From Aquipseudomonas alcaligenes_A (GTDB lineage Bacteria > Pseudomonadota > Gammaproteobacteria > Pseudomonadales > Pseudomonadaceae), in NCBI GenBank assembly GCA_048595745.1, contig CP184361.1: a DNA stretch of 64,000 nucleotides. One strand, 5' to 3'. Shown here piece after piece: positions 17,078 to 30,353 of the stretch. Position numbers and translations under genes: made by a program. Every line of letters begins with the position of its first letter. Position 1 is the first letter of the stretch. The notes under the pieces were generated by a model that saw only the letters and a list, made by a program, of their open reading frames with translations, was not told where the DNA came from and did no database searches.

Positions 17078-18271
17078 ATGGCTAAGGAAAAATTCGAGCG
17101 TAACAAACCGCACGTCAACGTTGGCACCATCGGTCACGTTGACCACGGTAAAACCACTCTGACCGCTGCTCTGACCCGCGTCTGCTCCGAAGTTTTCGGT
17201 TCGGCCAAGGTCGACTTCGACAAGATCGACTCGGCTCCGGAAGAGAAGGCTCGCGGTATCACCATCAACACCGCTCACGTTGAGTACGACTCGGCTGTTC
17301 GCCACTACGCGCACGTTGACTGCCCGGGCCACGCCGACTACGTGAAGAACATGATCACCGGTGCTGCTCAGATGGACGGCGCGATCCTGGTTTGCTCGGC
17401 TGCCGATGGCCCGATGCCGCAAACCCGTGAGCACATCCTGCTGTCCCGTCAGGTAGGCGTTCCTTACATCGTCGTGTTCCTGAATAAGGCCGACATGGTT
17501 GACGACGCCGAACTGCTGGAACTGGTCGAGATGGAAGTTCGCGACCTGCTGTCCACCTATGACTTCCCGGGTGACGACACTCCGATCATCATCGGTTCCG
17601 CTCTGATGGCTCTGAACGGCCAGGACGACAACGAGATGGGCACCAGCGCTGTTAAGAAGCTGGTCGAGACTCTGGATGCCTACATCCCTGAGCCGGTTCG
17701 TGCCATCGACATGCCGTTCCTGATGCCGATCGAAGACGTGTTCTCGATCTCCGGTCGCGGCACCGTGGTAACCGGTCGCGTTGAGCGCGGTATCGTCAAG
17801 GTTCAGGAAGAGATCGAGATCGTCGGTCTGCGTCCGACCACCAAGACCACCTGCACCGGCGTTGAAATGTTCCGCAAGCTGCTCGACGAAGGTCGTGCTG
17901 GCGAGAACTGTGGCGTGCTGCTGCGCGGCACCAAGCGTGATGAGGTCGAGCGTGGCCAGGTTCTGGCCAAGCCGGGCACCATCAAGCCGCACACCAAGTT
18001 CGAAGCTGAAGTGTACGTTCTGTCCAAGGAAGAAGGTGGTCGTCACACCCCGTTCTTCAAGGGCTACCGTCCGCAGTTCTACTTCCGTACCACCGACGTA
18101 ACCGGTTCGTGCGAACTGCCGGAAGGCGTTGAGATGGTAATGCCGGGCGACAACATCAAAATGGTTGTCACCCTGATCAAGCCGATCGCCATGGACGACG
18201 GCCTGCGTTTCGCAATTCGCGAAGGCGGCCGTACCGTTGGCGCCGGCGTGGTTGCTAAGGTCATCGAGTAA
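17078..18271 (+). CDS. tufB: elongation factor Tu (copy B)
   Basis: GTPase that brings aminoacyl-tRNA to the ribosome. 397 residues from ATG, with GGAG upstream. P-loop GHVDHGKT at 19-26, DCPGH near 81-85 and NKAD at about 136-139 are intact. The protein is identical to the copy at 33606; the genes differ at only about nine silent positions plus the start codon (ATG here, GTG there). The tRNA-tRNA-tRNA-tufB order is the classical gammaproteobacterial arrangement, with tRNA-Trp then secE-nusG following. Confidence 0.98.
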   Translation: MAKEKFERNKPHVNVGTIGHVDHGKTTLTAALTRVCSEVFGSAKVDFDKIDSAPEEKARGITINTAHVEYDSAVRHYAHVDCPGHADYVKNMITGAAQMDGAILVCSAADGPMPQTREHILLSRQVGVPYIVVFLNKADMVDDAELLELVEMEVRDLLSTYDFPGDDTPIIIGSALMALNGQDDNEMGTSAVKKLVETLDAYIPEPVRAIDMPFLMPIEDVFSISGRGTVVTGRVERGIVKVQEEIEIVGLRPTTKTTCTGVEMFRKLLDEGRAGENCGVLLRGTKRDEVERGQVLAKPGTIKPHTKFEAEVYVLSKEEGGRHTPFFKGYRPQFYFRTTDVTGSCELPEGVEMVMPGDNIKMVVTLIKPIAMDDGLRFAIREGGRTVGAGVVAKVIE

Positions 18272-18275
18272 TCGG

Positions 18276-18304
18276 TTGATCCGCCTCGGTAAGGTCGGCA
18301 TAAT
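18276..18304 (+). promoter_or_regulatory. candidate tRNA-Trp/secE-nusG promoter
   Basis: TTGATC-17-CATAAT starts 5 bp after the tufB stop and ends 21 bp before tRNA-Trp. Confidence 0.5.
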
Positions 18305-18325
18305 GGTCGGCCTTACTTCGATTTT

Positions 18326-18401
18326 AGGCCAGTAGCTCAATTGGCAGAGCGGCGGTCTCCAAAACCGCAGGTTGGGGGTTCGATTCCCTCCTGGCCTGCC
18401 A
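18326..18401 (+). tRNA. tRNA-Trp (CCA)
   Basis: 76 nt; anticodon CCA in the loop CTCCAAA with stem GCGGT/ACCGC. Acceptor AGGCCAG pairs with CTGGCCT. The 3' CCA is encoded. Lies 51 bp before secE, probably on the same transcript. Confidence 0.96.
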
Positions 18402-18452
18402 GATTCCTGCTTGGATGTGGATCTGGCGTTTCTTTCGACAGGGTTTTTTCTC

Positions 18453-18821
18453 ATGAATGCCAAGGCTGAAGCTAAAGACTCCCGCTTTGATGTGCTGAAG
18501 TGGCTCGCGGTAGTCGCTCTGGTCGTCGCTGCTGTGGTCGGCAATCAGTACTTCTCGGCTGAACCGCTTCTGTATCGCGTGCTGGCTCTGCTGGCGCTGG
18601 CCGTTGTGGCTGGTTTCATTGCGCTGCAGACGGTGAAGGGTCAGGCGTTCTTTGCTCTGGCAAAAGAAGCGCGCGTCGAGATTCGCAAGGTTGTCTGGCC
18701 GACTCGCCAGGAAACCACGCAGACCACCTTGATCGTGGTTGCTGTGGTTCTGGTGATGTCGCTGGTCCTCTGGGGCCTGGATAGCCTGCTGGGTTGGCTT
18801 GTTTCGTTGATTGTCGGTTAA
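18453..18821 (+). CDS. secE: preprotein translocase subunit SecE
   Basis: Small membrane subunit that clamps SecY in the SecYEG channel. 122 residues from ATG 18453 (MNAKAEAKDS); an open extension upstream runs through tRNA-Trp and is rejected. Three hydrophobic segments are visible (about 15-35, 40-60 and 92-115), the three-helix gammaproteobacterial type. The conserved amphipathic stretch EARVEIRKVVWPTRQET precedes the last helix. nusG follows after 9 bp. Confidence 0.95.
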   Translation: MNAKAEAKDSRFDVLKWLAVVALVVAAVVGNQYFSAEPLLYRVLALLALAVVAGFIALQTVKGQAFFALAKEARVEIRKVVWPTRQETTQTTLIVVAVVLVMSLVLWGLDSLLGWLVSLIVG

Positions 18822-18830
18822 GGGTGTCCC

Positions 18831-19364
18831 GTGGCTAAGCGTTGGTACGTCGTGCATGCTTACTCGGGTTACGAGAAGCATGTCATGCGCTCGTTGATCG
18901 AGCGCGTCAAGCTGGCTGGCATGGAAGACGAGTTCGGCGAAATTCTGGTCCCCACCGAAGAAGTGGTGGAAATGCGTAACGGCCAGAAGCGCAAGAGCGA
19001 GCGTAAGTTCTTCCCTGGCTATGTGCTGGTTCAGATGGAAATGAACGAGGCGACTTGGCACCTGATCAAGGATACGCCGCGTGTCATGGGCTTCATTGGT
19101 GGCACTGCCGACAAGCCGGCGCCGATCACCGAGAAGGAAGCCGATGCCATTCTGCGTCGCGTAGCTGATAGCGGTGACAAGCCGAAGCCGAAGACGCTGT
19201 TCGAGCCGGGTGAGACCGTGCGCGTTATCGATGGCCCGTTCGCCGACTTCAATGGTGTCGTTGAAGAAGTTAACTACGAAAAAAGTCGGATCCAAGTGGC
19301 CGTGCTTATTTTCGGTCGCTCCACGCCGGTGGAGCTGGAGTTCAGTCAGGTCGAGAAGGCATAA
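18831..19364 (+). CDS. nusG: transcription termination/antitermination protein NusG
   Basis: Binds elongating RNA polymerase, suppresses pausing, and couples to Rho or to ribosomal protein S10. 177 residues from GTG; N-terminal NGN domain (KRWYVVHAYSGYEKHV near the start) and a C-terminal KOW domain at about 125-177 beginning at GETVRVIDGPFADFNG. It also belongs to the rRNA antitermination complex that would act on the boxA sites in this window. A strong terminator follows the gene. Confidence 0.97.
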   Translation: MAKRWYVVHAYSGYEKHVMRSLIERVKLAGMEDEFGEILVPTEEVVEMRNGQKRKSERKFFPGYVLVQMEMNEATWHLIKDTPRVMGFIGGTADKPAPITEKEADAILRRVADSGDKPKPKTLFEPGETVRVIDGPFADFNGVVEEVNYEKSRIQVAVLIFGRSTPVELEFSQVEKA

Positions 19365-19381
19365 CTGGACAATGCATCCCG

Positions 19382-19411
19382 AACCCCGCAGCCGCTGGCT
19401 GCGGGGTTTTG
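19382..19411 (+). terminator. terminator after nusG
   Basis: 12-bp perfect stem AACCCCGCAGCC / GGCTGCGGGGTT, loop GCT, ending in TTTTG. Confidence 0.9.
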
Positions 19412-19437
19412 TCGTCACTGGGATAAATGCGTACTAA
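19409..19437 (+). promoter_or_regulatory. candidate L11 operon promoter overlapping the terminator
   Basis: TTGTCG-17-TACTAA; the -35 begins in the T-tract of the preceding terminator. The leader of about 40 nt before rplK would be where the L1 protein binds its own message in related bacteria; I could not fold that site with confidence. Confidence 0.45.
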
Positions 19438-19482
19438 CCGGGGAGCCTCACTGAGGCGTCTGACCCGAAATTGGAGTAGCTC

Positions 19483-19914
19483 ATGGCTAAGAAGATTCAG
19501 GCTTACATCAAGCTGCAAGTAAAGGCCGGCCAGGCCAACCCGTCGCCGCCCGTTGGTCCCGCTCTGGGTCAACACGGTGTGAACATCATGGAATTCTGCA
19601 AGGCGTTCAACGCCAAGACCCAGGGCATGGAACCTGGTCTGCCGACTCCTGTGATCATCACCGTTTACAGCGACCGCAGCTTCACCTTTGAAACCAAAAG
19701 CACCCCGGCTTCGGTGCTGCTGAAGAAGGCCGCCGGCCTGACCAGCGGTTCCGCTCGTCCGAACACCGTCAAAGTGGGCACCGTTACCCGTGCTCAGCTG
19801 GAAGAGATCGCCAAGGCCAAGCAGGCCGATCTGACTGCAGCTGACCTGGATGCGGCCGTGCGTACCATCGCCGGCTCCGCGCGTAGCATGGGCCTGAACG
19901 TGGAGGGTGTGTAA
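19483..19914 (+). CDS. rplK: 50S ribosomal protein L11
   Basis: Binds 23S domain II at the GTPase-associated centre and is needed for RelA-dependent stringent response. 143 residues, normal length, starting MAKKIQAYIKLQV. The proline-rich N-terminal switch (QANPSPPVGPALGQHG) that binds thiostrepton-type drugs is intact at about 19-34. Its stop overlaps the rplA start by one base (TAATG). Confidence 0.98.
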   Translation: MAKKIQAYIKLQVKAGQANPSPPVGPALGQHGVNIMEFCKAFNAKTQGMEPGLPTPVIITVYSDRSFTFETKSTPASVLLKKAAGLTSGSARPNTVKVGTVTRAQLEEIAKAKQADLTAADLDAAVRTIAGSARSMGLNVEGV

Positions 19915-20609
19915 TGGCTAAGCTGACCAAGCGCCAGAAGGCTATCGCCGAGAAAGTAGAAGCCGGCAAGGCTTACAACTTCGAAGAGGCCGCCAAGCTG
20001 CTGGCCGAGCTGTCCACCGTCAAGTTCACCGAGTCTTTCGACATCTCCGTGAACCTGGGCGTGGATCCGCGTAAATCCGACCAGGTTGTTCGTGGTGCCA
20101 CCGTTCTGCCGAACGGCACCGGCAAAACCGTCCGCGTGGCCGTGTTCACTCAGGGGCCGGCTGCTGAAGCCGCTCTGGCTGCCGGTGCCGACAAGGTCGG
20201 TATGGATGAGCTGGCTGCCGAAATGAAGGCTGGCGATCTGAACTACGACGTGGTCATCGCTTCCCCGGATGCCATGCGCGTCGTTGGCCAGCTGGGCCAG
20301 GTTCTCGGTCCGCGTGGTCTGATGCCGAACCCGAAAGTCGGCACCGTAACTCCGGACGTGGCTACCGCTGTGAAGAATGCCAAAGCTGGTCAGGTGCGTT
20401 TCCGTACCGACAAGAACGGCATCATCCACACCTCCGTTGGCAAGGTCGGCTTCGAAGCCGCCGCGCTGAAGCAGAACGTGGAAGCCCTGCTGAGCGATCT
20501 GAAGCGCCTGAAGCCGTCCACCTCCAAAGGTGTGTACGTCAAGCGCGTGACCCTGAGCACCACCATGGGCCCGGGTCTGGTGATCGATCAGGCTTCCCTG
20601 GAAGCGTAA
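19914..20609 (+). CDS. rplA: 50S ribosomal protein L1
   Basis: Forms the mobile L1 stalk that helps release deacylated tRNA from the E site; in many bacteria it also represses translation of its own operon. 231 residues, normal length. The L1 signature region is near GLMPNPKVGTVT at about 137-148. Coupled to rplK by a one-base overlap. A strong hairpin at 20617 follows. Confidence 0.98.
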   Translation: MAKLTKRQKAIAEKVEAGKAYNFEEAAKLLAELSTVKFTESFDISVNLGVDPRKSDQVVRGATVLPNGTGKTVRVAVFTQGPAAEAALAAGADKVGMDELAAEMKAGDLNYDVVIASPDAMRVVGQLGQVLGPRGLMPNPKVGTVTPDVATAVKNAKAGQVRFRTDKNGIIHTSVGKVGFEAAALKQNVEALLSDLKRLKPSTSKGVYVKRVTLSTTMGPGLVIDQASLEA

Positions 20610-20616
20610 GTGTTAT

Positions 20617-20640
20617 GGCCGGCGGATTCGTCCGCCGGCT
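20617..20640 (+). other. TTCG-capped hairpin after rplA
   Basis: A 10-bp stem (GGCCGGCGGA / TCCGCCGGCT, one G-U) with a TTCG loop and no T-tract. More likely an RNA-stability or attenuation element than a full terminator. Confidence 0.6.
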
Positions 20641-20649
20641 GGAAAGATT

Positions 20650-20816
20650 GGGGTCCCTGCCTGGCGGGGGCTATCCAAGACCGTAGGCGGCGCAAGCCTT
20701 AAACCAGGTTGTTTCTAAGCCTACGCAGATGGTGCTCCCGATTCCTTACCGAATCAGACACCAAAACGACACCCGGCTCCGGCCAGGTGAAACGGTAACA
20801 AGCAGGAGTTTTACCC
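20650..20816 (+). ncRNA. L10 leader (ribosomal protein autoregulatory RNA)
   Basis: About 165 nt of untranslated leader before rplJ. It contains the stretch CCGTAGGCGGCGCAAGCC (20680-20697), whose GTAGGC pairs with GCCTAC at 20719-20724, a fold and sequence like the gammaproteobacterial L10 leader. By family knowledge the L10-(L7/L12) complex binds it and blocks rplJ-rplL translation. Start and end are approximate. Confidence 0.7.
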
Positions 20817-21317
20817 GTGGCAATTAAACTCGAAGACAAGAAGGCCATCGTCGCTGAAGTCAACGAGGCTGCCAAAGTTGCCCTGTCCGCTGTTGTGGCT
20901 GATGCCCGTGGCGTGACTGTTGGCGCTATGACCGGACTCCGTAAAGAGGCTCGCGAAGCTGGTGTGTACGTGAAAGTCGTACGTAACACCCTGCTCAAGC
21001 GCGCCGTTGCCGACACTGAATTCAGTGTTCTCAACGACGTGTTCGCCGGCCCGACCTTGATTGCGTTCTCCAACGAGCATCCGGGCGCTGCTGCCCGTCT
21101 GTTCAAAGAGTTCGCCAAGGGTAACGACAAGTTCGAGATCAAGGCAGCTGCGTTCGAGGGCAAGTTCCTCGCAGCTAACCAGATCGACGTACTGGCAACT
21201 CTGCCGACCTACGACGAAGCCATTTCGCAGCTGATGAGCGTGATCCAAGGCGCTACCAGCAAGCTGGCTCGTACTCTGGCGGCCGTTCGCGACCAGAAAG
21301 AAGCCGCCGCTGCCTAA
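20817..21317 (+). CDS. rplJ: 50S ribosomal protein L10
   Basis: Anchors L7/L12 dimers to the ribosome stalk. 166 residues from GTG 20817 with AGGAG at 20804-20808. The N-terminal rRNA-binding domain is conserved (AIKLEDKKAIVAEVNEAAK) and the C-terminal helix that carries L7/L12 ends in an alanine-rich tail. Its leader carries the autoregulatory RNA described above. rplL follows after 77 bp. Confidence 0.98.
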   Translation: MAIKLEDKKAIVAEVNEAAKVALSAVVADARGVTVGAMTGLRKEAREAGVYVKVVRNTLLKRAVADTEFSVLNDVFAGPTLIAFSNEHPGAAARLFKEFAKGNDKFEIKAAAFEGKFLAANQIDVLATLPTYDEAISQLMSVIQGATSKLARTLAAVRDQKEAAAA

Positions 21318-21394
21318 GGCAACGAAAGCCCTTTCAAATCACATGTTTAATTTGATGGCTGCGTAGGCTGTCACCCCAATACAGGATTTAAGTC

Positions 21395-21763
21395 ATGTCT
21401 CTGACTAACGAGCAAATCATCGAAGCCATCGGCCAGAAAACCGTTCTGGAAGTTGTTGAGCTGATCAAGGCAATGGAAGAGAAGTTCGGCGTTACCGCCG
21501 CTGCTGCCACCGTTGCTGCTGCTGGCCCGGCTGCTGCCGCTGTTGAAGAGCAAACCGAGTTCAACGTTGTTCTGGCCGACGCCGGCGAGAAGAAAGTCAA
21601 CGTGATCAAGGCTGTTCGCGAACTGACCGGTCTGGGCCTGAAAGAAGCCAAAGAAAAAGTCGACACCGCTCCTCAGGTCATCGCCGAAGGCCTGTCCAAG
21701 GAAGCTGCCGAAGACGCCAAGAAGAAGCTGGAAGAAGCTGGCGCCAAGGTCGAGCTCAAGTAA
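21395..21763 (+). CDS. rplL: 50S ribosomal protein L7/L12
   Basis: Stalk protein present in several copies per ribosome; recruits and stimulates translational GTPases. 122 residues: N-terminal dimer domain, an Ala-rich hinge around 33-50 and a C-terminal factor-binding domain (GEKKVNVIKAVRELTGLGL, then KEAKEKVD). Codon use is strongly biased, as expected for very high expression. Downstream there is an attenuator-like hairpin before rpoB. Confidence 0.98.
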   Translation: MSLTNEQIIEAIGQKTVLEVVELIKAMEEKFGVTAAAATVAAAGPAAAAVEEQTEFNVVLADAGEKKVNVIKAVRELTGLGLKEAKEKVDTAPQVIAEGLSKEAAEDAKKKLEEAGAKVELK

Positions 21764-21809
21764 GCTCGCACCTTGCGTCTACAGCCCGAGCGTTAAGCGA
21801 AAGGCTGAT

Positions 21810-21840
21810 GGCTGGTGGCAAATGCCACCGGCCTTTTTCC
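21810..21840 (+). terminator. rplL-rpoB attenuator hairpin
   Basis: GGCTGGTGGCA / TGCCACCGGCC with a very short loop, then TTTTTCC. In E. coli a partial terminator at this place lowers rpoBC transcription relative to the ribosomal protein genes; position and form suggest the same here. The remaining 140 nt to rpoB hold no gene. Confidence 0.7.
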
Positions 21841-21981
21841 GTTATGGGCAGTGGCCGAAATGCCCTGTCCATGGCGTGAAAGTCCCGCCCGAGGGCGGCG
21901 CAAACCGAGGGTTTGCACGATTTTCTGGTCATTGCCGCCGGCAGTGGCCAAACAAGCAGGTGACCAAGCTGGGGAACGCTG

Positions 21982-24900
21982 ATGGCTTACTCATACACTG
22001 AGAAAAAACGTATCCGCAAGGACTTTAGCAAGTTGCCGGATGTGATGGATGTGCCGTATCTCCTGGCCATCCAGCTGGATTCGTATCGCGAATTCCTGCA
22101 GCAAGGAGTGAGCAAGGAGCAGTTCCGCGACGTTGGCCTGCATGCGGCCTTCAAGTCCGTATTCCCGATCATCAGCTACTCTGGCAATGCCGCTCTGGAG
22201 TACGTCGGCTATCGCCTGGGCGAGCCCGCGTTCGACGTCAAAGAGTGCGTGCTGCGTGGCGTGACCTTCGCCGTGCCGCTGCGCGTTAAAGTCCGTCTGA
22301 TCATTTTCGACAAAGAATCGTCGAACAAAGCGATCAAGGACATCAAAGAGCAAGAAGTGTACATGGGCGAAATTCCGCTCATGACCGAGAACGGTACCTT
22401 CATCATCAACGGTACCGAGCGTGTGATCGTTTCCCAGCTGCACCGCTCCCCGGGTGTGTTCTTCGACCACGACCGTGGCAAGACCCACAGCTCCGGCAAG
22501 CTGCTGTACTCCGCGCGCATCATTCCCTACCGCGGTTCCTGGCTGGACTTCGAGTTCGACCCGAAGGACTGCGTGTTCGTCCGTATCGACCGTCGCCGTA
22601 AGCTGCCGGCCTCCGTCCTGCTGCGCGCCCTGGGCTACAGCACCGAGGAGGTTCTGGACGCCTTCTACGACACCAACGTATTCCATGTGAAGGGCGAGAC
22701 CCTCAGTCTGGAACTGGTTCCGTCGCGCCTGCGTGGCGAGATCGCCGCGTTCGACATCAAGGACGAGAAGGGCAAGGTCATCGTTGAGCAGGGCCGCCGT
22801 ATCACCGCGCGCCACATCAACCAGATCGACAAGGCCGGCATCAAGGAGCTGGAAGTTCCGCTCGACTACGTGCTCGGTCGCACCACCGCCAAGGTCATCG
22901 TGCATCCGGCCACCGGCGAGATCGTTGCTGAGTGCAACACCGAGCTGACCACCGACGTGCTGGCCAAGATCGTCAAGGCCCAGGTCGTTCGCATCGAGAC
23001 CCTGTACACCAACGACATCGATTGCGGTCCGTTCATCTCCGACACGCTGAAGATCGACTCCACCGGCAACCAGCTGGAAGCCCTGGTCGAGATCTACCGC
23101 ATGATGCGTCCTGGCGAGCCGCCAACCAAGGATGCCGCCGAGACTCTGTTCAACAACCTGTTCTTCAGCGCCGAGCGTTACGACCTGTCCGCCGTCGGCC
23201 GCATGAAGTTCAACCGTCGTATCGGTCGCACCGAGATCGAAGGCTCCGGCGTTCTGTCCAAGGAAGACATCGTCGACGTGCTGAAGACCCTGGTCGACAT
23301 CCGTAACGGCAAGGGCATCGTCGACGACATCGACCACCTGGGTAACCGTCGTGTGCGTTGCGTCGGCGAGATGGCCGAGAACCAGTTCCGCGTCGGCCTG
23401 GTGCGCGTCGAGCGCGCGGTCAAAGAGCGTCTGTCGATGGCCGAAAGCGAAGGCCTCATGCCGCAGGACCTGATCAACGCCAAGCCGGTTGCGGCGGCGG
23501 TCAAGGAGTTCTTCGGTTCCAGCCAGCTCTCGCAGTTCATGGACCAGAACAACCCGCTCTCCGAGATCACCCACAAGCGCCGTGTCTCCGCACTCGGCCC
23601 GGGCGGTCTGACCCGTGAGCGCGCCGGCTTCGAAGTTCGCGACGTACACCCGACCCACTACGGCCGTGTATGCCCGATCGAAACCCCTGAAGGTCCGAAC
23701 ATCGGTCTGATCAACTCCCTGGCCGCCTATGCCCGCACCAACCAGTACGGCTTCCTGGAAAGCCCGTACCGCGTGGTCAAGGAAGGCAAGGTCACCGACG
23801 AAATCGTGTTCCTCTCCGCCATCGAAGAGGCCGACCACGTCATCGCCCAGGCATCCGCCACCCTGAACGCCAAGGGCGAGCTGATCGACGAACTGGTGAA
23901 CGTGCGTCACCTCAACGAGTTCACCGTCAAGGCACCGGAAGACGTGACCCTGATGGACGTGTCGCCGAAGCAGGTGGTTTCCGTCGCTGCGTCGCTGATT
24001 CCGTTCCTCGAGCACGACGACGCCAACCGTGCACTCATGGGCTCGAACATGCAGCGTCAGGCCGTGCCGACCCTGCGTGCCGACAAGCCGCTGGTGGGTA
24101 CCGGCATGGAGCGCAACGTCGCCCGTGACTCCGGTGTCTGCGTCGTGGCCCGTCGTGGGGGCGTGATCGACTCCGTCGACGCCAGCCGTATCGTTGTGCG
24201 CGTAGCCGACGACGAAGTCGAAACCGGTGAAGCCGGTGTCGACATCTACAACCTGACCAAGTACACCCGCTCCAACCAGAACACCTGCATCAACCAGCGT
24301 CCGCTGGTGAGCAAGGGTGACAAGGTTTCGCGCGGCGACATCATGGCCGACGGTCCGTCCACCGACATGGGTGAACTGGCTCTGGGTCAGAACATGCGCG
24401 TGGCTTTCATGCCGTGGAACGGCTTCAACTTCGAAGACTCCATCTGCCTGTCCGAGCGCGTGGTCCAGGAAGACCGCTTCACCACGATCCACATCCAGGA
24501 ACTGACCTGTGTGGCCCGTGACACCAAGCTTGGCCCAGAGGAAATCACCGCGGACATCCCGAACGTGGGTGAGGCTGCGCTGAACAAGCTGGACGAAGCC
24601 GGTATCGTCTACGTCGGTGCCGAAGTGCTGGCCGGCGACATTCTGGTCGGCAAGGTCACTCCGAAAGGCGAGACCCAGCTGACTCCGGAAGAGAAGCTGC
24701 TGCGTGCGATCTTCGGTGAGAAGGCGTCCGACGTTAAAGACACCTCCCTGCGCGTGCCGACCGGTACCAAGGGTACCGTCATCGACGTGCAGGTCTTCAC
24801 CCGCGACGGCGTTGAGCGCGACAGCCGCGCCCTGGCCATCGAGAAGCAACAGCTCGACGAGATCCGCAAGGACCTGAACGAAGAGTTCCGCATCGTCGAA

Positions 24901-26055
24901 GGTGCGACCTTCGAGCGTCTGCGTTCCGCTCTGGTCGGCGCCAAAGCCGAAGGCGGTGCCGGCCTGAAGAAAGGCACCGTGATCGACGATGCCTACCTCG
25001 ACGGTCTGGAGCGTGGTCAGTGGTTCAAGCTGCGCATGGCTGACGATGCTCTGAACGAGCAGCTGGAGAAGGCCCAGGCCTACATCAGCGATCGTCGCCA
25101 GATGCTGGACGACAAGTTCGAAGACAAGAAGCGCAAGCTGCAGCAGGGCGATGACCTGGCGCCGGGCGTGCTGAAGATCGTCAAGGTCTACCTGGCCATC
25201 AAGCGCCGCATCCAGCCGGGCGACAAGATGGCCGGTCGTCACGGTAACAAGGGTGTGGTCTCGGTGATCATGCCGGTCGAAGACATGCCGCACGATGCCA
25301 ATGGCACCCCGGTCGACATCGTCCTCAACCCGCTGGGCGTACCGTCGCGTATGAACGTCGGTCAGATTCTCGAAACCCACCTGGGCCTGGCGGCCAAGGG
25401 CCTGGGCGAGAAGATCAACCGCATGCTCGAAGAGCAGCGCAAGATCGCCGAACTGCGCAAGTTCCTCAACGAGATCTACAACGAGATCGGTGGTCGTCAG
25501 GAAAGCCTGGATACCTTCTCCGATGCCGAGATTCTGGATCTGGCGAAGAACCTGAAGGGCGGCGTGCCGATGGCTACTGCCGTATTCGACGGCGCCAAGG
25601 AAAGCGAGATCAAGGCCATGCTGAAGCTGGCCGATCTGCCGGAAAGCGGCCAGATGCGCCTGTTCGACGGCCGTACCGGTAACCAGTTCGAGCGTCCGAC
25701 CACCGTCGGCTACATGTACATGCTCAAGCTGAACCACCTGGTCGACGACAAGATGCACGCTCGTTCCACCGGTTCCTACAGCCTGGTTACCCAGCAACCG
25801 CTGGGTGGTAAGGCGCAGTTCGGTGGTCAGCGCTTCGGTGAGATGGAGGTCTGGGCGCTGGAAGCCTACGGCGCCGCCTACACCCTGCAGGAAATGCTGA
25901 CCGTGAAGTCGGACGACGTGAACGGCCGGACCAAGATGTACAAGAACATCGTGGACGGCGATCACCGCATGGAGGCCGGCATGCCCGAGTCCTTTAACGT
26001 GTTGATCAAAGAGATCCGCTCGCTCGGTATCGACATCGAACTGGAAACCGAATAA
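21982..26055 (+). CDS. rpoB: DNA-directed RNA polymerase subunit beta
   Basis: Catalytic beta subunit of RNA polymerase. 1,357 residues, the Pseudomonas length. The rifampicin-binding region is wild type: SQLSQFMDQNNPLSE at about 514-528, with D521, H531 and S536 all unchanged, so no resistance mutation is seen there. The ETPEGPNIGLI and GDKMAGRHGNKG blocks of the active-centre cleft are intact. rpoC follows after 56 bp. A very long opposite-strand frame (21991-26091) is a codon-bias shadow. Confidence 0.98.
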   Translation: MAYSYTEKKRIRKDFSKLPDVMDVPYLLAIQLDSYREFLQQGVSKEQFRDVGLHAAFKSVFPIISYSGNAALEYVGYRLGEPAFDVKECVLRGVTFAVPLRVKVRLIIFDKESSNKAIKDIKEQEVYMGEIPLMTENGTFIINGTERVIVSQLHRSPGVFFDHDRGKTHSSGKLLYSARIIPYRGSWLDFEFDPKDCVFVRIDRRRKLPASVLLRALGYSTEEVLDAFYDTNVFHVKGETLSLELVPSRLRGEIAAFDIKDEKGKVIVEQGRRITARHINQIDKAGIKELEVPLDYVLGRTTAKVIVHPATGEIVAECNTELTTDVLAKIVKAQVVRIETLYTNDIDCGPFISDTLKIDSTGNQLEALVEIYRMMRPGEPPTKDAAETLFNNLFFSAERYDLSAVGRMKFNRRIGRTEIEGSGVLSKEDIVDVLKTLVDIRNGKGIVDDIDHLGNRRVRCVGEMAENQFRVGLVRVERAVKERLSMAESEGLMPQDLINAKPVAAAVKEFFGSSQLSQFMDQNNPLSEITHKRRVSALGPGGLTRERAGFEVRDVHPTHYGRVCPIETPEGPNIGLINSLAAYARTNQYGFLESPYRVVKEGKVTDEIVFLSAIEEADHVIAQASATLNAKGELIDELVNVRHLNEFTVKAPEDVTLMDVSPKQVVSVAASLIPFLEHDDANRALMGSNMQRQAVPTLRADKPLVGTGMERNVARDSGVCVVARRGGVIDSVDASRIVVRVADDEVETGEAGVDIYNLTKYTRSNQNTCINQRPLVSKGDKVSRGDIMADGPSTDMGELALGQNMRVAFMPWNGFNFEDSICLSERVVQEDRFTTIHIQELTCVARDTKLGPEEITADIPNVGEAALNKLDEAGIVYVGAEVLAGDILVGKVTPKGETQLTPEEKLLRAIFGEKASDVKDTSLRVPTGTKGTVIDVQVFTRDGVERDSRALAIEKQQLDEIRKDLNEEFRIVEGATFERLRSALVGAKAEGGAGLKKGTVIDDAYLDGLERGQWFKLRMADDALNEQLEKAQAYISDRRQMLDDKFEDKKRKLQQGDDLAPGVLKIVKVYLAIKRRIQPGDKMAGRHGNKGVVSVIMPVEDMPHDANGTPVDIVLNPLGVPSRMNVGQILETHLGLAAKGLGEKINRMLEEQRKIAELRKFLNEIYNEIGGRQESLDTFSDAEILDLAKNLKGGVPMATAVFDGAKESEIKAMLKLADLPESGQMRLFDGRTGNQFERPTTVGYMYMLKLNHLVDDKMHARSTGSYSLVTQQPLGGKAQFGGQRFGEMEVWALEAYGAAYTLQEMLTVKSDDVNGRTKMYKNIVDGDHRMEAGMPESFNVLIKEIRSLGIDIELETE

Positions 26056-26111
26056 CACGCCTTGCTGCGGCCGCACCGTCGGCCGCAGCAAGTCTGTGAG
26101 GAGGAAAGGCC

Positions 26112-30311
<4,200 letters not shown>

Positions 30312-30316
30312 TGGAT

Positions 30317-30353
30317 CGAGGCCCCGGGCGAGTGATCGCCCGGGGCCTCGTCT
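30317..30353 (+). terminator. terminator after rpoC
   Basis: Perfect 15-bp stem CGAGGCCCCGGGCGA with loop GTGA, followed by TCTTG. The T-tract is poor and merges directly into the -35 of the str operon promoter. Confidence 0.75.

Noticed and set aside
23500..23600. Possible rifampicin-resistance change in rpoB
   Set aside because: Residues 514-536 read as wild type, including D521, H531 and S536.
21991..26091. 1,366-codon open frame on the minus strand opposite rpoB
   Set aside because: It mirrors rpoB codon by codon, has no family resemblance, and arises from the GC-rich third positions of a highly biased gene.
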